A DNA stretch of 64,000 nucleotides from assembly GCF_007559335.1 (NCBI RefSeq), contig NZ_VMBG01000002.1:1-64000 (forward strand). Direction: 5' to 3'. A program made the position numbers and the translations under genes. The notes beneath the pieces were generated by a model. It saw only the letters and a list, made by a program, of their open reading frames with translations. It did not search any database and was not told the origin of the DNA. This document shows, in pieces, positions 36,913 through 46,118 of this stretch (within the stretch, counting starts at the first letter, position 1; every line of letters starts with the position of its first letter). This DNA comes from Rariglobus hedericola. GTDB taxonomy: Bacteria > Verrucomicrobiota > Verrucomicrobiia > Opitutales > Opitutaceae.

Positions 36913-37541
36913 TGCTGTTCGACCTCCAGTCTGTCAGCTTTGCCTACCCCGGACGTCCGCCGGTTTTCAACGCCCTCACGCGCACGTTGCCCGCCGGCCT
37001 CACCTTGCTGCGCGGGCCTTCGGGTTGCGGCAAAAGCACCTTGCTAAAACTCCTCGCCGGCTTCCTCCCGCCCGACTCCGGACGCGTGCTCACGGCTGCC
37101 GGCACCCCGCCCGATGCGGAGTTCCAACGCCTGCGCGTGGGCTTCGTTTTTCAGCAGTTCAACCTGCTCCCGCTCGCCACCGTGCGCCGCAATCTCGAAC
37201 TCGCCGGCAATCTCGCCGGCCTCTCTTCGCAAGCCATCGCCACCGCCGCCGACCACTGGCTCGCACACCTCGACCTGATGGCGCTGGCCGATGTGCGCGC
37301 CGAAACTTTGTCCGGCGGCCAATTGCAACGCGCCGCCCTCGCCCGCGCTCTGTTGAAAAACCCCGACGTGCTGCTCCTCGACGAACCGACCTCGGGCCTC
37401 GATGACGCCCATGTAGCCCGCATCGACGCGCTGCTCGCGGACTGGCTCGCCACCGGCCGCTCCGCGGTCGTCTCCACGCATGATCCCCGCCTGCGCCCCG
37501 CCCGCGTGTCGGCCGAATGGCGTTTCCCCCTGGAATCATGA
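36912..37541 (+). CDS. ABC transporter ATP-binding protein (LolD/MacB type)
   Basis: The 209-residue nucleotide-binding domain has Walker A GPSGCGKST (35-43), Q-loop QQFNLLPLATV, signature LSGGQLQRAALARALL, Walker B VLLLDEPTSGLDD and the switch histidine in STHD. Length and motif spacing match the LolD/FtsE/MacB subgroup, which powers mechanotransmission rather than classical import. It overlaps the upstream adaptor by one base and the downstream permease by four, so the three are one unit. Confidence 0.95.
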   Translation: MLFDLQSVSFAYPGRPPVFNALTRTLPAGLTLLRGPSGCGKSTLLKLLAGFLPPDSGRVLTAAGTPPDAEFQRLRVGFVFQQFNLLPLATVRRNLELAGNLAGLSSQAIATAADHWLAHLDLMALADVRAETLSGGQLQRAALARALLKNPDVLLLDEPTSGLDDAHVARIDALLADWLATGRSAVVSTHDPRLRPARVSAEWRFPLES

Positions 37542-38653
37542 GCCGCCCGTCGCCCCTCTTTTATCTCTGGCACGAGACGCTGGCCCGCTGGCGTGAGCAA
37601 CCGTCGAGCCCTCTGGTGCGCCTCGCCTTAACGACCACGCTTTCCGCCGCGGCCGCGTGGTTCTGGCTCGGCTCGACCGCGCAGGAAACCGCCCTCGCGC
37701 GCGAATTGGAACGCCAGGGTTTCGACACGGCCGTGATCCGCGCTTCGGCCATGACGTCATTGCCCGAGCTCTCAGCCGCGCTGCCCGCCGACCATTGGGC
37801 CGCCGGCTTGTCGGAATTCGGCGAGACGCGACTGTTGCAAGCACTCCCGCTCTCCGCGGCGCGCGCCGATCGCGCGACGATGCCCACCTACCTCGCGCCG
37901 TGGACCTTGCTGGCGAAATTCGTGAGTTCTCCCAACGAAGCCCTTTGGCTCACCACGCGACTGCCACCCGGCCAGTCCCAAGTCGTATGGATCTCCGGCC
38001 AACCGGTGCGCGCCCAGACCGCCCGTCCCGAAACCCTCTGGTCGGCCCTCGGCGAAGATGATACGTTGATCATTCCACCAGCGCTGGTTCCGCCGGCGAC
38101 GACGGCCGCGGGGCGCGTCGATGTGGTGCTCTTTCGACCGACACAATTTGGCGCGACCGAGGCACCCCTCGCCACCGTGCGCATGATTTTCGCAGGCAAC
38201 CAGCTTCCGCCGCCCTTTATTCAGGACCCCGGCCCGCGCCTGGTTGCCTTTGCCCGACTGCAAACGCTCGGTCAGGTCTGGCGACTCGCCGTGCTCGCCC
38301 TGCTCGGCGCCTGCGTGGTGCTCACATTCACCGCCATCGGCGTCCTCGAAGAACGCCAAACCCGCTACACCCAGGCCCTGCTCCGCAGCCTCGGCAGCTC
38401 CCGCCTGACGATCTGGGGAGCCAGCTTGGTCGAGAACTTGCTATTGGCCAATCTCGCGCTGATCGCCGCCGGACTCACCTTGTTCGCGGCACCCTCGGCA
38501 CTCGCGGTCGCCGGCCTTCGAGATCTCACCACAATTGCATTACCATTCGAGGCTTGGCTGGCGATTACGGCGATCGTCAACGTGGGGCTGTTTTTCAGCC
38601 TGATTCCGCTCGGTTGCGCCTTGCGCAGGCCGCTAGGGTTCGTCTTACCTTAA
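37538..38653 (+). CDS. ABC transporter permease, FtsX/MacB-like
   Basis: The 371-residue membrane protein has an N-terminal helix (~29-48), a large periplasmic domain (~50-250) and three C-terminal helices (about 255-280, 303-330, 340-365). This is the four-helix topology of FtsX/MacB/LolC permeases. The sequence LEERQTRYTQALLRSLGSS, between the second and third helices, resembles the coupling helix region of that family. The ATGA start overlaps the ATPase stop. With the adaptor and outer-membrane factor it would make a MacAB-TolC-like machine. Confidence 0.88.
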   Translation: MSRPSPLFYLWHETLARWREQPSSPLVRLALTTTLSAAAAWFWLGSTAQETALARELERQGFDTAVIRASAMTSLPELSAALPADHWAAGLSEFGETRLLQALPLSAARADRATMPTYLAPWTLLAKFVSSPNEALWLTTRLPPGQSQVVWISGQPVRAQTARPETLWSALGEDDTLIIPPALVPPATTAAGRVDVVLFRPTQFGATEAPLATVRMIFAGNQLPPPFIQDPGPRLVAFARLQTLGQVWRLAVLALLGACVVLTFTAIGVLEERQTRYTQALLRSLGSSRLTIWGASLVENLLLANLALIAAGLTLFAAPSALAVAGLRDLTTIALPFEAWLAITAIVNVGLFFSLIPLGCALRRPLGFVLP

Positions 38654-38671
38654 TTTTTTAACAGTTTTTTC

Positions 38672-40240
38672 ATGATATCCTCCCGTCATTTCCTCCCCGT
38701 CGCCCTCGGTCTGTTCAGCCTGCCTATTGCCGTATTCGCGCAGGAAACCACCGCCACCGAGGCCGCCAAGCCCGAGACGGTAAGCGTTCATGCCCTTATT
38801 GTTAAGGCGCTTAATACGAATCTTGAGCTGCGCGCCAAACGAATCGATCCCGAGATTCAAGGCTACCGCGTCGACGGTGCGTGGGGTGCGTTTGACCCGG
38901 TGCTTTCGCTCGGTGGCGTTTACGAGAAAAGCTCCAAGCCCCAGAACTACCGCGATTTCTTGAGCAACGGCAGCATCATCGTTGATCCCAAGGCGCGTAT
39001 CTTCGAGGAGGAAAACATCCGCCTGCAGGGCGGCATTTCCGGTCGTCTGCCCACGGGCACGCAGCTCGAATTGGCCAACACGGTTTCGCGTCTCGAAAAC
39101 ACCTCCAACCGTCGTCCGGTCAGCTTGCTCGCCGGCGGTCCGCTCTACAGCCCTGAATATCAGGCCGGCACCACGCTCACGATCACCCAGCCCTTGCTCA
39201 AAGATTTCGGGCCCGGCGCCAATCTCGCGGAAGTCCGCCTCGCCAAGAGCACGCGCCTCGTGTCCGAAAACGAACTCCGTGGCACCGTCGAGAAGGTCAT
39301 CGCCCAGGTCGTCAACGCCTGCTTCGAAATCAACTTCGCCCAGGAAAACATCCTCGTAAAACAGCAGGCCATCGATCTCGCCGGCAACTTGGTGCGCGAG
39401 AACCAGCGCCGCGTTGACGAAGGCCGCATGTCCCCGATCGAGGTCAGCCAGTCCCAATCCCGCCTCGCCGAGGCCCGCGAGGAACTGATCCTCGCCCGCA
39501 ACTTCCTCGCCCAGCGCCAGAACACCTTGAGCGAACTGACCCGCGAAGAATTCGTCTTCGATGCACCCGCCTACATCATCGACACCACCCAGGCGACCCT
39601 GCCCGAGCCGTCGTTGAACCGCGAGACGCTGGTCCACACCGCCCTTGAGAACAACCCCGCCTACCTCGCCGCCATCGAGACCGCGAAAGGCGAAGACATC
39701 CGCATCGTTTACGCCAAAAACCAGCGCCTGCCCCGCGTCGATCTGCGCGGCACCCTCGGCTACACCGGCATCGAGGACGGCTGGACCAAGAGCTTTTACG
39801 ACTACGGCAACCGCGATACGCCCGACTGGAGTGCCGGCGTGATCATTTCCGTGCCCCTCACCGGCAAGGTCGGCAAAGCCCGCGTCAACGAATCCATCGC
39901 CCGCAAGCGCCAGGCCGTCCTCAACATCAAGCGCACCGAGGTCGAGCTCTACAGCGCGATCGACACCGCCTTGCGTGACATCTCCTCCGCCCGCGAGCGC
40001 GCCGCCCTCGTCAAAGACTCCGTGCGCTTCGCCACCGACTCCTACAACGCCGAGGAAAAGCGCCTCGTTTCCGGCCTGACCACCAGCTACAACGTCGCCA
40101 CCCAGATGAGGGACTTCAGCCAGACGCGCACCCGCGCCCTCGCCGCTGACGTCGATCTCCAGAAGGCCATCACCCAGCTCTACCTCGTTCAGGGCGTCCT
40201 CTCCTCCCAGCTCAAGATCGACATTTCCGTCGCTCCCTAA
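38672..40240 (+). CDS. TolC family outer-membrane protein
   Basis: The 522-residue precursor has a signal peptide (cleavage probably after VFAQ, near residue 23) and two similar halves with long coiled-coil helices. Key stretches are QPLLKDFGPGANLAEVRLA, VDEGRMSPIEVSQSQSRLAE and LVSGLTTSYNVATQMRDF, typical of outer-membrane efflux proteins. It is the second outer-membrane factor in the operon, 18 bases after the permease and 33 before an HlyD-like adaptor. It may serve a second sub-complex, possibly the one involving the SecA-like motor. Confidence 0.93.
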   Translation: MISSRHFLPVALGLFSLPIAVFAQETTATEAAKPETVSVHALIVKALNTNLELRAKRIDPEIQGYRVDGAWGAFDPVLSLGGVYEKSSKPQNYRDFLSNGSIIVDPKARIFEEENIRLQGGISGRLPTGTQLELANTVSRLENTSNRRPVSLLAGGPLYSPEYQAGTTLTITQPLLKDFGPGANLAEVRLAKSTRLVSENELRGTVEKVIAQVVNACFEINFAQENILVKQQAIDLAGNLVRENQRRVDEGRMSPIEVSQSQSRLAEAREELILARNFLAQRQNTLSELTREEFVFDAPAYIIDTTQATLPEPSLNRETLVHTALENNPAYLAAIETAKGEDIRIVYAKNQRLPRVDLRGTLGYTGIEDGWTKSFYDYGNRDTPDWSAGVIISVPLTGKVGKARVNESIARKRQAVLNIKRTEVELYSAIDTALRDISSARERAALVKDSVRFATDSYNAEEKRLVSGLTTSYNVATQMRDFSQTRTRALAADVDLQKAITQLYLVQGVLSSQLKIDISVAP

Positions 40241-40273
40241 CCGGTCGCCCCTCCCGTCCTTTCAATCGCCGCC

Positions 40274-41008
40274 ATGTCCTCCCTGTTTCGCCCGCTCCTC
40301 GCCGCCACCGTCTCGCTCGCCGGGCTTCTTCCCGCGGTTGAGGCCGCCGTCCCTCGCATCTTCGACGGCTTGATCCTGCCCTACCGCGAAGTCGTCGTCA
40401 GCACCCCCGTCCAAGGCCAGATCGAATCGATCTCCGTCAAAGAAGGCGATGCCGTCACCGCCGGCCAGACCCTCGGCCAGCTTAACAATCGCCTCGAGAG
40501 CCTCGAAATGGACCGCGCGAAAATCGTGATGTCCAAAAAGAACTTCGACTTCAAAGGCTCGAAGAACCTGTTCGACGAAAAGATCATCTCGGAGGACGAA
40601 GTCCTTAACCGCCGCAGCGAGGCCGAGGTCGCCAAGCTGCAGTATGACGTGGCCGCCGAGCTCGTCGCCCAGCGCACCATCAAAGCTCCGTCCGCCGGCT
40701 TGATTGTCGAAAAAAACCGCGAGATCGGCGAGACCGTGACCGCCACCCAGCCGCTCTTCCGCATCGTCGATATCACCCAGGTTTATGCGCAGATTTTCAT
40801 CCGCGCCGAGGACCTCGCATTGGTGAAAGAAGGCAACGCCATCTCCGTGCGCGTCCCTGTGCTCGGCCCCGACGCCACGTTTAAAGGCACCGTCGATTTC
40901 ATCGATCCCCGCGTCGATGCCGCCAGCGGCCTGCTCCGCGTGAAGGTTCTCATCCCCAACCCCGAGGCCCGCCTCAAAGCCGGCTTGCGCGCCGAAGTCT
41001 CCCTCTAA
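40274..41008 (+). CDS. HlyD/RND-type periplasmic adaptor subunit
   Basis: The 244-residue precursor has a cleavable signal (about residues 1-25), a lipoyl half-motif (VVVSTPVQGQIESISVKEGD), a short coiled-coil hairpin, the second lipoyl half (RTIKAPSAGLIVEKNREIG) and one beta-barrel domain. It lacks the extra C-terminal domain of RND adaptors and is shorter than most HlyD proteins. It directly follows the TolC-like gene and probably docks to it. Confidence 0.92.
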   Translation: MSSLFRPLLAATVSLAGLLPAVEAAVPRIFDGLILPYREVVVSTPVQGQIESISVKEGDAVTAGQTLGQLNNRLESLEMDRAKIVMSKKNFDFKGSKNLFDEKIISEDEVLNRRSEAEVAKLQYDVAAELVAQRTIKAPSAGLIVEKNREIGETVTATQPLFRIVDITQVYAQIFIRAEDLALVKEGNAISVRVPVLGPDATFKGTVDFIDPRVDAASGLLRVKVLIPNPEARLKAGLRAEVSL

Positions 41009-41036
41009 AGCCCGCTCTCGGGGCGCCTTTCCCACC

Positions 41037-42104
41037 ATGAGCCTCAAATCTCCGAATCGCCTCTGGTTGGCCGCACTCCTGGCCGGCCTCGGTGCCGCCC
41101 CCGCCGCATTCGGAGTCTCGCTGGAAGGAAAACTGCAGACTTCCACCGACCTGCAAACCTGGACCGACGTGCCGATCTCCGCGGCCCAGCTCAATAGTGA
41201 GGGTCAACTCATCCAAGACCCGGGCACGAAGGGCTTTTTCCGGCTCCAGCTTACGCCGCTCCCCATTCCCGCAGGCACCAGTCTGATCCCTTCCGGCAGC
41301 TACCAAATGGGCGATGCGTTGGATAACTCCGCGAACACCGCCGTCCACACCGTAAGCGTCAAAGCCTGCTACCTCGAAAAATACGAGGTCACCAAGGCCC
41401 TTTGGGACGAGGTTCGCACATGGGGCATTGCCCATGGCTACGACCTGCCCGTGGGCGTCGCCAAATCCACGACGGATCCGGTCAACAACTACCCCGTCCA
41501 CACCATCAGCTGGTATGCCGTCGTTCGCTGGTGCAATGCCCGCAGCGAAAAAGCCGGGCTGACCCCGCCTTACAAGGTGAACGGCGAGACTTATAAAACA
41601 GGTGCCACCGGTGCCGTCACCTGTGACTGGACCGCCAACGGTTACCGCCTGCCGACCGAAGCCGAATGGGAAAAAGCCGCGCGTGGCGGCCTCGCTGGCA
41701 AGCGGTTTCCAAGCGGAGACACACTCACCCACGCCCAAGCCAACTACGTCGCGGCGAACACCCTTTTCTCCTACGACACCGAGACCGCCTCCGGCTATCC
41801 CGCCGCCTTCAACATCGGCGAAATGCCCTACACCAGCCCGGTCGGCTCATTCGCCTCCAACGGCTACGGTCTCTACGACATGGCCGGCAACGTCGCCGAG
41901 TGGTGCTGGGATTTGTATGACAGCGGCTACTACGCGTCATCTCCCATCAACAACCCCACCGGCCCCGAAACCGGCGCGGTGCGCGTAGTCCGTGGTGGTT
42001 CCTGGTTCAAATATGCCGATGTCTCCCGCGTTGCCAATCGCAGCATTTTTGATCCCGCCAACGGTGGCTCCGATGAAATCGGTTTCCGCTGCGTCCTCCC
42101 CTGA
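41037..42104 (+). CDS. Exported SUMF1/FGE-fold protein (copy 1)
   Basis: The 355-residue precursor has a signal peptide (cleavage near AAFG, ~residue 26), a small beta domain (LQTSTDLQTWTDVPI) and a full SUMF1-fold domain with GYRLPTEAEWEKAARGG, YDMAGNVAEWCWDLY, VRVVRGGSWF and EIGFRCVLP. Active formylglycine-generating enzymes need a cysteine pair after the GGSW motif; here that stretch (KYADVSRVANRSIF) has none. It is therefore more likely a binding or C-type-lectin-like protein than a sulfatase maturase. It is the penultimate gene of the export operon. Confidence 0.92.
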   Translation: MSLKSPNRLWLAALLAGLGAAPAAFGVSLEGKLQTSTDLQTWTDVPISAAQLNSEGQLIQDPGTKGFFRLQLTPLPIPAGTSLIPSGSYQMGDALDNSANTAVHTVSVKACYLEKYEVTKALWDEVRTWGIAHGYDLPVGVAKSTTDPVNNYPVHTISWYAVVRWCNARSEKAGLTPPYKVNGETYKTGATGAVTCDWTANGYRLPTEAEWEKAARGGLAGKRFPSGDTLTHAQANYVAANTLFSYDTETASGYPAAFNIGEMPYTSPVGSFASNGYGLYDMAGNVAEWCWDLYDSGYYASSPINNPTGPETGAVRVVRGGSWFKYADVSRVANRSIFDPANGGSDEIGFRCVLP

Positions 42105-42108
42105 TCCC

Positions 42109-43134
42109 ATGCGCACTTCACCGCTTCTCACCTTCTCCGCCGCGCTGCTCACCCTAGGCCTGACGGCACACGTCCAAGCCGCCCCGCTCGCCCTCGCCGT
42201 GGAAAGCTCCGTCGACGAACAAACCTGGGTGCCCGTCAAAATCACCCCCGGCATGATTTCGGGCAACGGCACGATCATCATCCCCGACGCCGCCGTGCGC
42301 CTCAGCATCGCCCCGCCCACGCTGCCGCCCGCCGGCATGGTCGCGATCCCCGGCGGCACCTTTTCCATGGGTGAGGCCAGCAATACAGATCCCGAGTCGA
42401 TCAACTTTCTTCACTCCGTGACCCTCAGCGCCTTTAACATGGACGCCCGTGAGGTCAGCAAAGCCCTTTGGGACGAAGTGGCTGCCTGGGGTCTGACCCA
42501 CAACTACACCGACCTGCCCGCCGGCGACGTCAAAGCGCCCGGCCATCCCGTGCAAACCATCAGCTGGTATGCCGCCGTGAAGTGGTGCAACGCCCGCAGC
42601 GAAAAAGAAGGCCGCAACCCCGCCTACAAAGTCAGCGGGGCCGTTTACCGCACCAGTGACAACGCCGGCGTCACCTGTGACTGGACGGCCAACGGTTATC
42701 GCCTCCCGACCGAAGCCGAATGGGAACGCGCCGCACGCGGCGGCTATGCGGACAAAGCCTATCCGTGGGGCACGGACAGCATCACCCAGTTGCTCGCCAA
42801 CTACAAAATCGGCAGCAGCACCTATCACTCCTCTTATTCCACCGGCGGCTTTCCCTACACCAGTCCGACAGGGGTCTTCGTAGCCAACGCCTACGGCCTT
42901 TACGACATGTCAGGCAACGTCGCTGAATGGTGCTGGGATCCGTTTGTGACCGGTTATTACGGAACGACTGACGCCGCCGGCCCTGATCCAAAAGGACCCG
43001 CGACAGGCACTAACCGCGTTTGCCGCGGAGGAAGCTGGAATGGATCGTCTTCGGAAGCCACCACCTATCTTCGTCGCAGCAACGCCCCCGCCACCACGGC
43101 CAACACCATCGGCTTCCGCACCGTTTGCCGCTGA
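42109..43134 (+). CDS. Exported SUMF1/FGE-fold protein (copy 2)
   Basis: The 341-residue precursor starts at ATG 42109, four bases after the first copy's stop. It has a signal peptide ending near VQAA (~residue 24), a short beta domain and a SUMF1 fold (GYRLPTEAEWERAARGG, YDMSGNVAEWCWDPF, GGSWNG, IGFRTVCR). It is clearly a paralogue of copy 1 over the whole length and likewise lacks the catalytic cysteine pair. A strong terminator follows. Tandem duplication with retained fold suggests two related binding or processing roles at the cell surface. Confidence 0.92.
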   Translation: MRTSPLLTFSAALLTLGLTAHVQAAPLALAVESSVDEQTWVPVKITPGMISGNGTIIIPDAAVRLSIAPPTLPPAGMVAIPGGTFSMGEASNTDPESINFLHSVTLSAFNMDAREVSKALWDEVAAWGLTHNYTDLPAGDVKAPGHPVQTISWYAAVKWCNARSEKEGRNPAYKVSGAVYRTSDNAGVTCDWTANGYRLPTEAEWERAARGGYADKAYPWGTDSITQLLANYKIGSSTYHSSYSTGGFPYTSPTGVFVANAYGLYDMSGNVAEWCWDPFVTGYYGTTDAAGPDPKGPATGTNRVCRGGSWNGSSSEATTYLRRSNAPATTANTIGFRTVCR

Positions 43135-43180
43135 GTTCCCGACTGACGAGCACGCGCCCCGTCCGCTCCGCACACAAAAA

Positions 43181-43213
43181 AGCCCGCGAACGTCATCACG
43201 ACATTCGCGGGCT
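43181..43213. terminator. Bidirectional Rho-independent terminator
   Basis: The 10-bp perfect stem agcccgcgaa/ttcgcgggct is flanked by A5 on the left and T4 on the right. It lies between the convergent export operon and ssrA and can end both transcripts. Confidence 0.9.
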
Positions 43214-43241
43214 TTTTCGTTGTGCATAGCACGATTCAAAA

Positions 43242-43593
43242 TGGTGGAGGTGCCGGGATTTGAACCCGGGTCCCTTCGGCCTTCGCACACCGCGTCTACC
43301 CTTATGTGCTGGTATTTATCTCGCCGGTGTTACGCGACCAACCGCGCTTAAACACAAGCCAATCCCCGGGTGAAGATACGACACCAGGCCCGCGGATGGC
43401 TCCCGATGTTATGTCTGCTGTCGTCGTCCACGTTAGCTAGCAGATATCACTAGGCGGACGTCACTGCACTTAGGCAGCGAGGGGCATTTCTTCGTTGTTG
43501 CCGTTTGTTTTTTTGAAAGGGGATTAACAAGAGGCTTTCACTCTTAAAGGGCAGCGGCGCACTCCAACCAAAGGTCGAATCCAGAACACCCCC
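43242..43593 (-). ncRNA. ssrA: Transfer-messenger RNA (tmRNA)
   Basis: Read on the minus strand, the 5' end GGGGGTGTTCTGGATTCGAC and the 3' end GGTTCAAATCCCGGCACC-TCCACCA are the tRNA-like ends of one-piece tmRNA. The acceptor stem pairs seven bases with one G-U, and CCA is encoded. A tag frame ends NGNNEEMPLAA-stop (43473-43505, TAA at 43470-43472). The length of 352 bases is usual. tmRNA rescues stalled ribosomes and tags the products for proteolysis. The exact resume codon is not clear; an in-frame TAA lies only a few codons upstream of the listed tag residues. Confidence 0.95.
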
Positions 43594-43605
43594 AAAGTGG
43601 GAACT

Positions 43606-43635
43606 CCGATACAACCGGCTTGTGCAGCCAGTCAA
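43606..43635 (-). promoter_or_regulatory. Possible sigma-70-type promoter of ssrA
   Basis: TTGACT (43630-43635, minus strand) and TATCGG (43606-43611) are separated by 18 bases, just upstream of the tmRNA 5' end. The -10 is imperfect and lies slightly far from the mature end, which is compatible with RNase P processing of a short leader. Confidence 0.4.
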
Positions 43636-43756
43636 AGAACAGGTCGGCCAACTTAGCACACTTCCCCCGTCGCGCAAGGGTGCGTTTTGCCCGTCGCCTC
43701 CGCTGAGATTTGCCCTTGCCCGTCGCCGCCACCGCGTTGCACTCATCCTTCTTTTC

Positions 43757-46087
43757 ATGGCTGAACCCACCGCTCTCCCCAACGCCGACCACGTCCTCCG
43801 CATCGCCCAGGAACTCGGCTCCACGGTCAAAGTCCACCAGGTCGCCACGACCGCCCAGCTCCTCAAGGACGGCGCCACCGTCCCCTTCATCGCCCGCTAC
43901 CGCAAGGAGATGACCGGCGAACTCGACGAGGTGCAGATCATGACAATCCGCGACCGCCTTGAACAACTCGCGGCCCTCGACGAACGCCGCGCCTCCATCC
44001 TCGCCTCACTAAAAGAGCGCAACCTTCTCACGCCCGCCCTCGACAACCAGATCGCCCTCGCCGAGACCCTCGTCCGCCTCGAGGACATTTATCTCCCGTT
44101 CCGCCCGAAGAAGCGCACCCGCGCCACCATCGCGAAAGAGAAGGGCCTCGAGCCCCTTTCCGAGCAAATCTGGGCCCAGGACCCCGCCATCGACCTCGCC
44201 GCCGTAGCCGCCGCGTATGTGGGACGTGAATACACCGCCGACGACGGCAAAAACGTCGTCTCCAAAATCGCCACCGCCGAGGAAGCCTTTGCCGGCGCCC
44301 GTGACATTCTCGCCGAGCGTGTTTCAGACGATGCCGCCGCCCGCGAAAAGCTCCGCACCATCTACCGCGACTCCGCCGTCGTCTCCTCCAAGATCATCTC
44401 AGGCAAAGAGGTCGAGGCCGCCAAATTCAAAGACTACTTCGAGTGGTCTGAGCCGCTCGTCAAATGCCCGTCACACCGCCTCCTCGCCATGCGTCGCGGC
44501 GAAAAAGAGTTGTTCCTCATGATGCGCATCACGGTCGACGAGACGCTCTCCCTCGCCGAACTCGAACGCCTCGTCATCAAGAACACGTCGCCCGCCGCCA
44601 CCACGCAGCTGCGCCTCATGCTGACCGACGCCCTCAAGCGCCTGCTTGCCCCCGCCATGGAAACCGAGTTCCGCCTCGATTCCAAAAAGAAGGCCGACGC
44701 CGATGCCATCAAGGTCTTCGCCGACAACGTCCGCGAACTCCTCCTCGCCGCCCCGCTCGGCCAACGCGCCGTCCTCGCCCTCGACCCCGGCTTCCGCACC
44801 GGTTGCAAAACCGTCATCCTCGATCGCCAAGGCAAACTCCTCCACAACGACGTCGTCTATCCCGACCGCCACGAGACCGAGGCCGCCGAGAAGATCAAAG
44901 GCTTCATCGACTTCTTCAAAATCGAAGCCATCGCCATCGGTAACGGCACTGCCGGCCGCGAGACCGAGGCCTTCATCCGCGGACTCAAACTGCCCGCTGC
45001 GATTTCCGTCGTCATGGTCAACGAGTCCGGTGCGTCGATCTACTCCGCCAGCGAAGTCGCCCGCGAAGAATTCCCCGACCACGACCTCACCGTGCGCGGT
45101 GCCGTCTCCATCGGCCGCCGCCTGATGGACCCGCTCGCCGAACTCGTGAAGCTCGACCCGAAGTCCATCGGCGTCGGCCAATACCAACACGACGTCGATC
45201 AAAACGCCCTCAAGCGCTCCCTCGATGACACCGTCGTGAGCTGCGTGAACGGCGTTGGCGTCGAGCTCAACACCGCCTCGAAGCAACTCCTCGCGCAGGT
45301 CTCCGGCCTCAACAGTCGTAGTGCCGCCGCCATCGTCGCTCGCCGCAACGACAAGGGCGCCTTCAAGACCCGCGCCGATCTCCTCGAAGTCTCCGGCCTC
45401 GGCCCCAAAGCCTACGAACAGGCCGCCGGCTTCCTTCGCATTCACGATGCCGCCCATCCGCTCGACGCCTCCGCGGTTCATCCCGAGCGCTACGCCCTCG
45501 TCGAAAAGATGGCCGCCGATCTCGGCTGCACCGTCCCTGATCTCCTCCGCGACGAAAAGCTCCGCAAGAAGATCAACCTATCCAACTACGTCACCGAGAC
45601 CGTCGGCCTCCCGACGCTCACCGACATTCAGGCCGAGCTCGCCAAACCCGGCCGCGACCCCCGCGAAAAATTCGAAGCCTTCAGCTTCCAGGAAGGCGTC
45701 AACAAACCCGAAGATTTGAAGCCCGGCATGAAACTCCCGGGCATCGTCACCAACGTGACCGCCTTCGGTGCTTTCGTTGACATCGGCGTCCACCAGGACG
45801 GCCTCGTTCATGTGTCCCAACTGGCCGACAGCTTCGTCAAAGATCCCTCCGCCGTCGTGAAGCCCGGCCAGAAAGTCAGCGTCACCGTGACCGAGATCGA
45901 TCTCACCCGCGGCCGCATCGCGCTCTCGATGCGCAGCGCCCCGCAGTTAGGCGCCAAGTCCGGTCAGACCGCCCCCCGCACGAGTCCTGGCCAGGCCCGT
46001 CCGGCCCCGGCCGCCGCGCCAGCCGCACGCCCGCAGCAGTCTCTCGGCAACGACTGGTTCGCCGCCGCGCTTAACAAAAAGCGCTGA
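43757..46087 (+). CDS. tex: Tex family RNA-binding transcription accessory protein
   Basis: The 776-residue protein has the Tex N-terminal helical domain (IARYRKEMTGELDEVQI), a YqgF/RNase H-like domain from ~335 (VLALDPGFRTGCKTVILD), a helix-hairpin-helix region at ~500-560 (VSGLNSRSAAAIVARRND, VSGLGPKAYEQAAGFLRI) and a C-terminal S1 domain at ~653-725 (GIVTNVTAFGAFVDIGVHQD). A Pro/Ala-rich tail of about 40 residues follows. Tex proteins bind RNA and act with the transcription machinery. The ATG at 43757 is chosen because alignment to the family begins there; an upstream in-frame ATG at 43622 would add an arginine-rich leader. Confidence 0.96.
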   Translation: MAEPTALPNADHVLRIAQELGSTVKVHQVATTAQLLKDGATVPFIARYRKEMTGELDEVQIMTIRDRLEQLAALDERRASILASLKERNLLTPALDNQIALAETLVRLEDIYLPFRPKKRTRATIAKEKGLEPLSEQIWAQDPAIDLAAVAAAYVGREYTADDGKNVVSKIATAEEAFAGARDILAERVSDDAAAREKLRTIYRDSAVVSSKIISGKEVEAAKFKDYFEWSEPLVKCPSHRLLAMRRGEKELFLMMRITVDETLSLAELERLVIKNTSPAATTQLRLMLTDALKRLLAPAMETEFRLDSKKKADADAIKVFADNVRELLLAAPLGQRAVLALDPGFRTGCKTVILDRQGKLLHNDVVYPDRHETEAAEKIKGFIDFFKIEAIAIGNGTAGRETEAFIRGLKLPAAISVVMVNESGASIYSASEVAREEFPDHDLTVRGAVSIGRRLMDPLAELVKLDPKSIGVGQYQHDVDQNALKRSLDDTVVSCVNGVGVELNTASKQLLAQVSGLNSRSAAAIVARRNDKGAFKTRADLLEVSGLGPKAYEQAAGFLRIHDAAHPLDASAVHPERYALVEKMAADLGCTVPDLLRDEKLRKKINLSNYVTETVGLPTLTDIQAELAKPGRDPREKFEAFSFQEGVNKPEDLKPGMKLPGIVTNVTAFGAFVDIGVHQDGLVHVSQLADSFVKDPSAVVKPGQKVSVTVTEIDLTRGRIALSMRSAPQLGAKSGQTAPRTSPGQARPAPAAAPAARPQQSLGNDWFAAALNKKR

Positions 46088-46118
46088 TCGCCCCAACGGA
46101 CGGCGTCGATTCATCCGC

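Noticed and set aside
38645-39637. A 330-residue minus-strand frame inside the TolC-like gene
   Set aside because: Antisense to a gene with strong outer-membrane-factor motifs.
43450-43890. Minus-strand frames over the tmRNA region
   Set aside because: They overlap ssrA and the start of tex and have no domain.
44471-45481. A 336-residue minus-strand frame inside tex
   Set aside because: Antisense to a clear Tex reading frame, with shadow composition.
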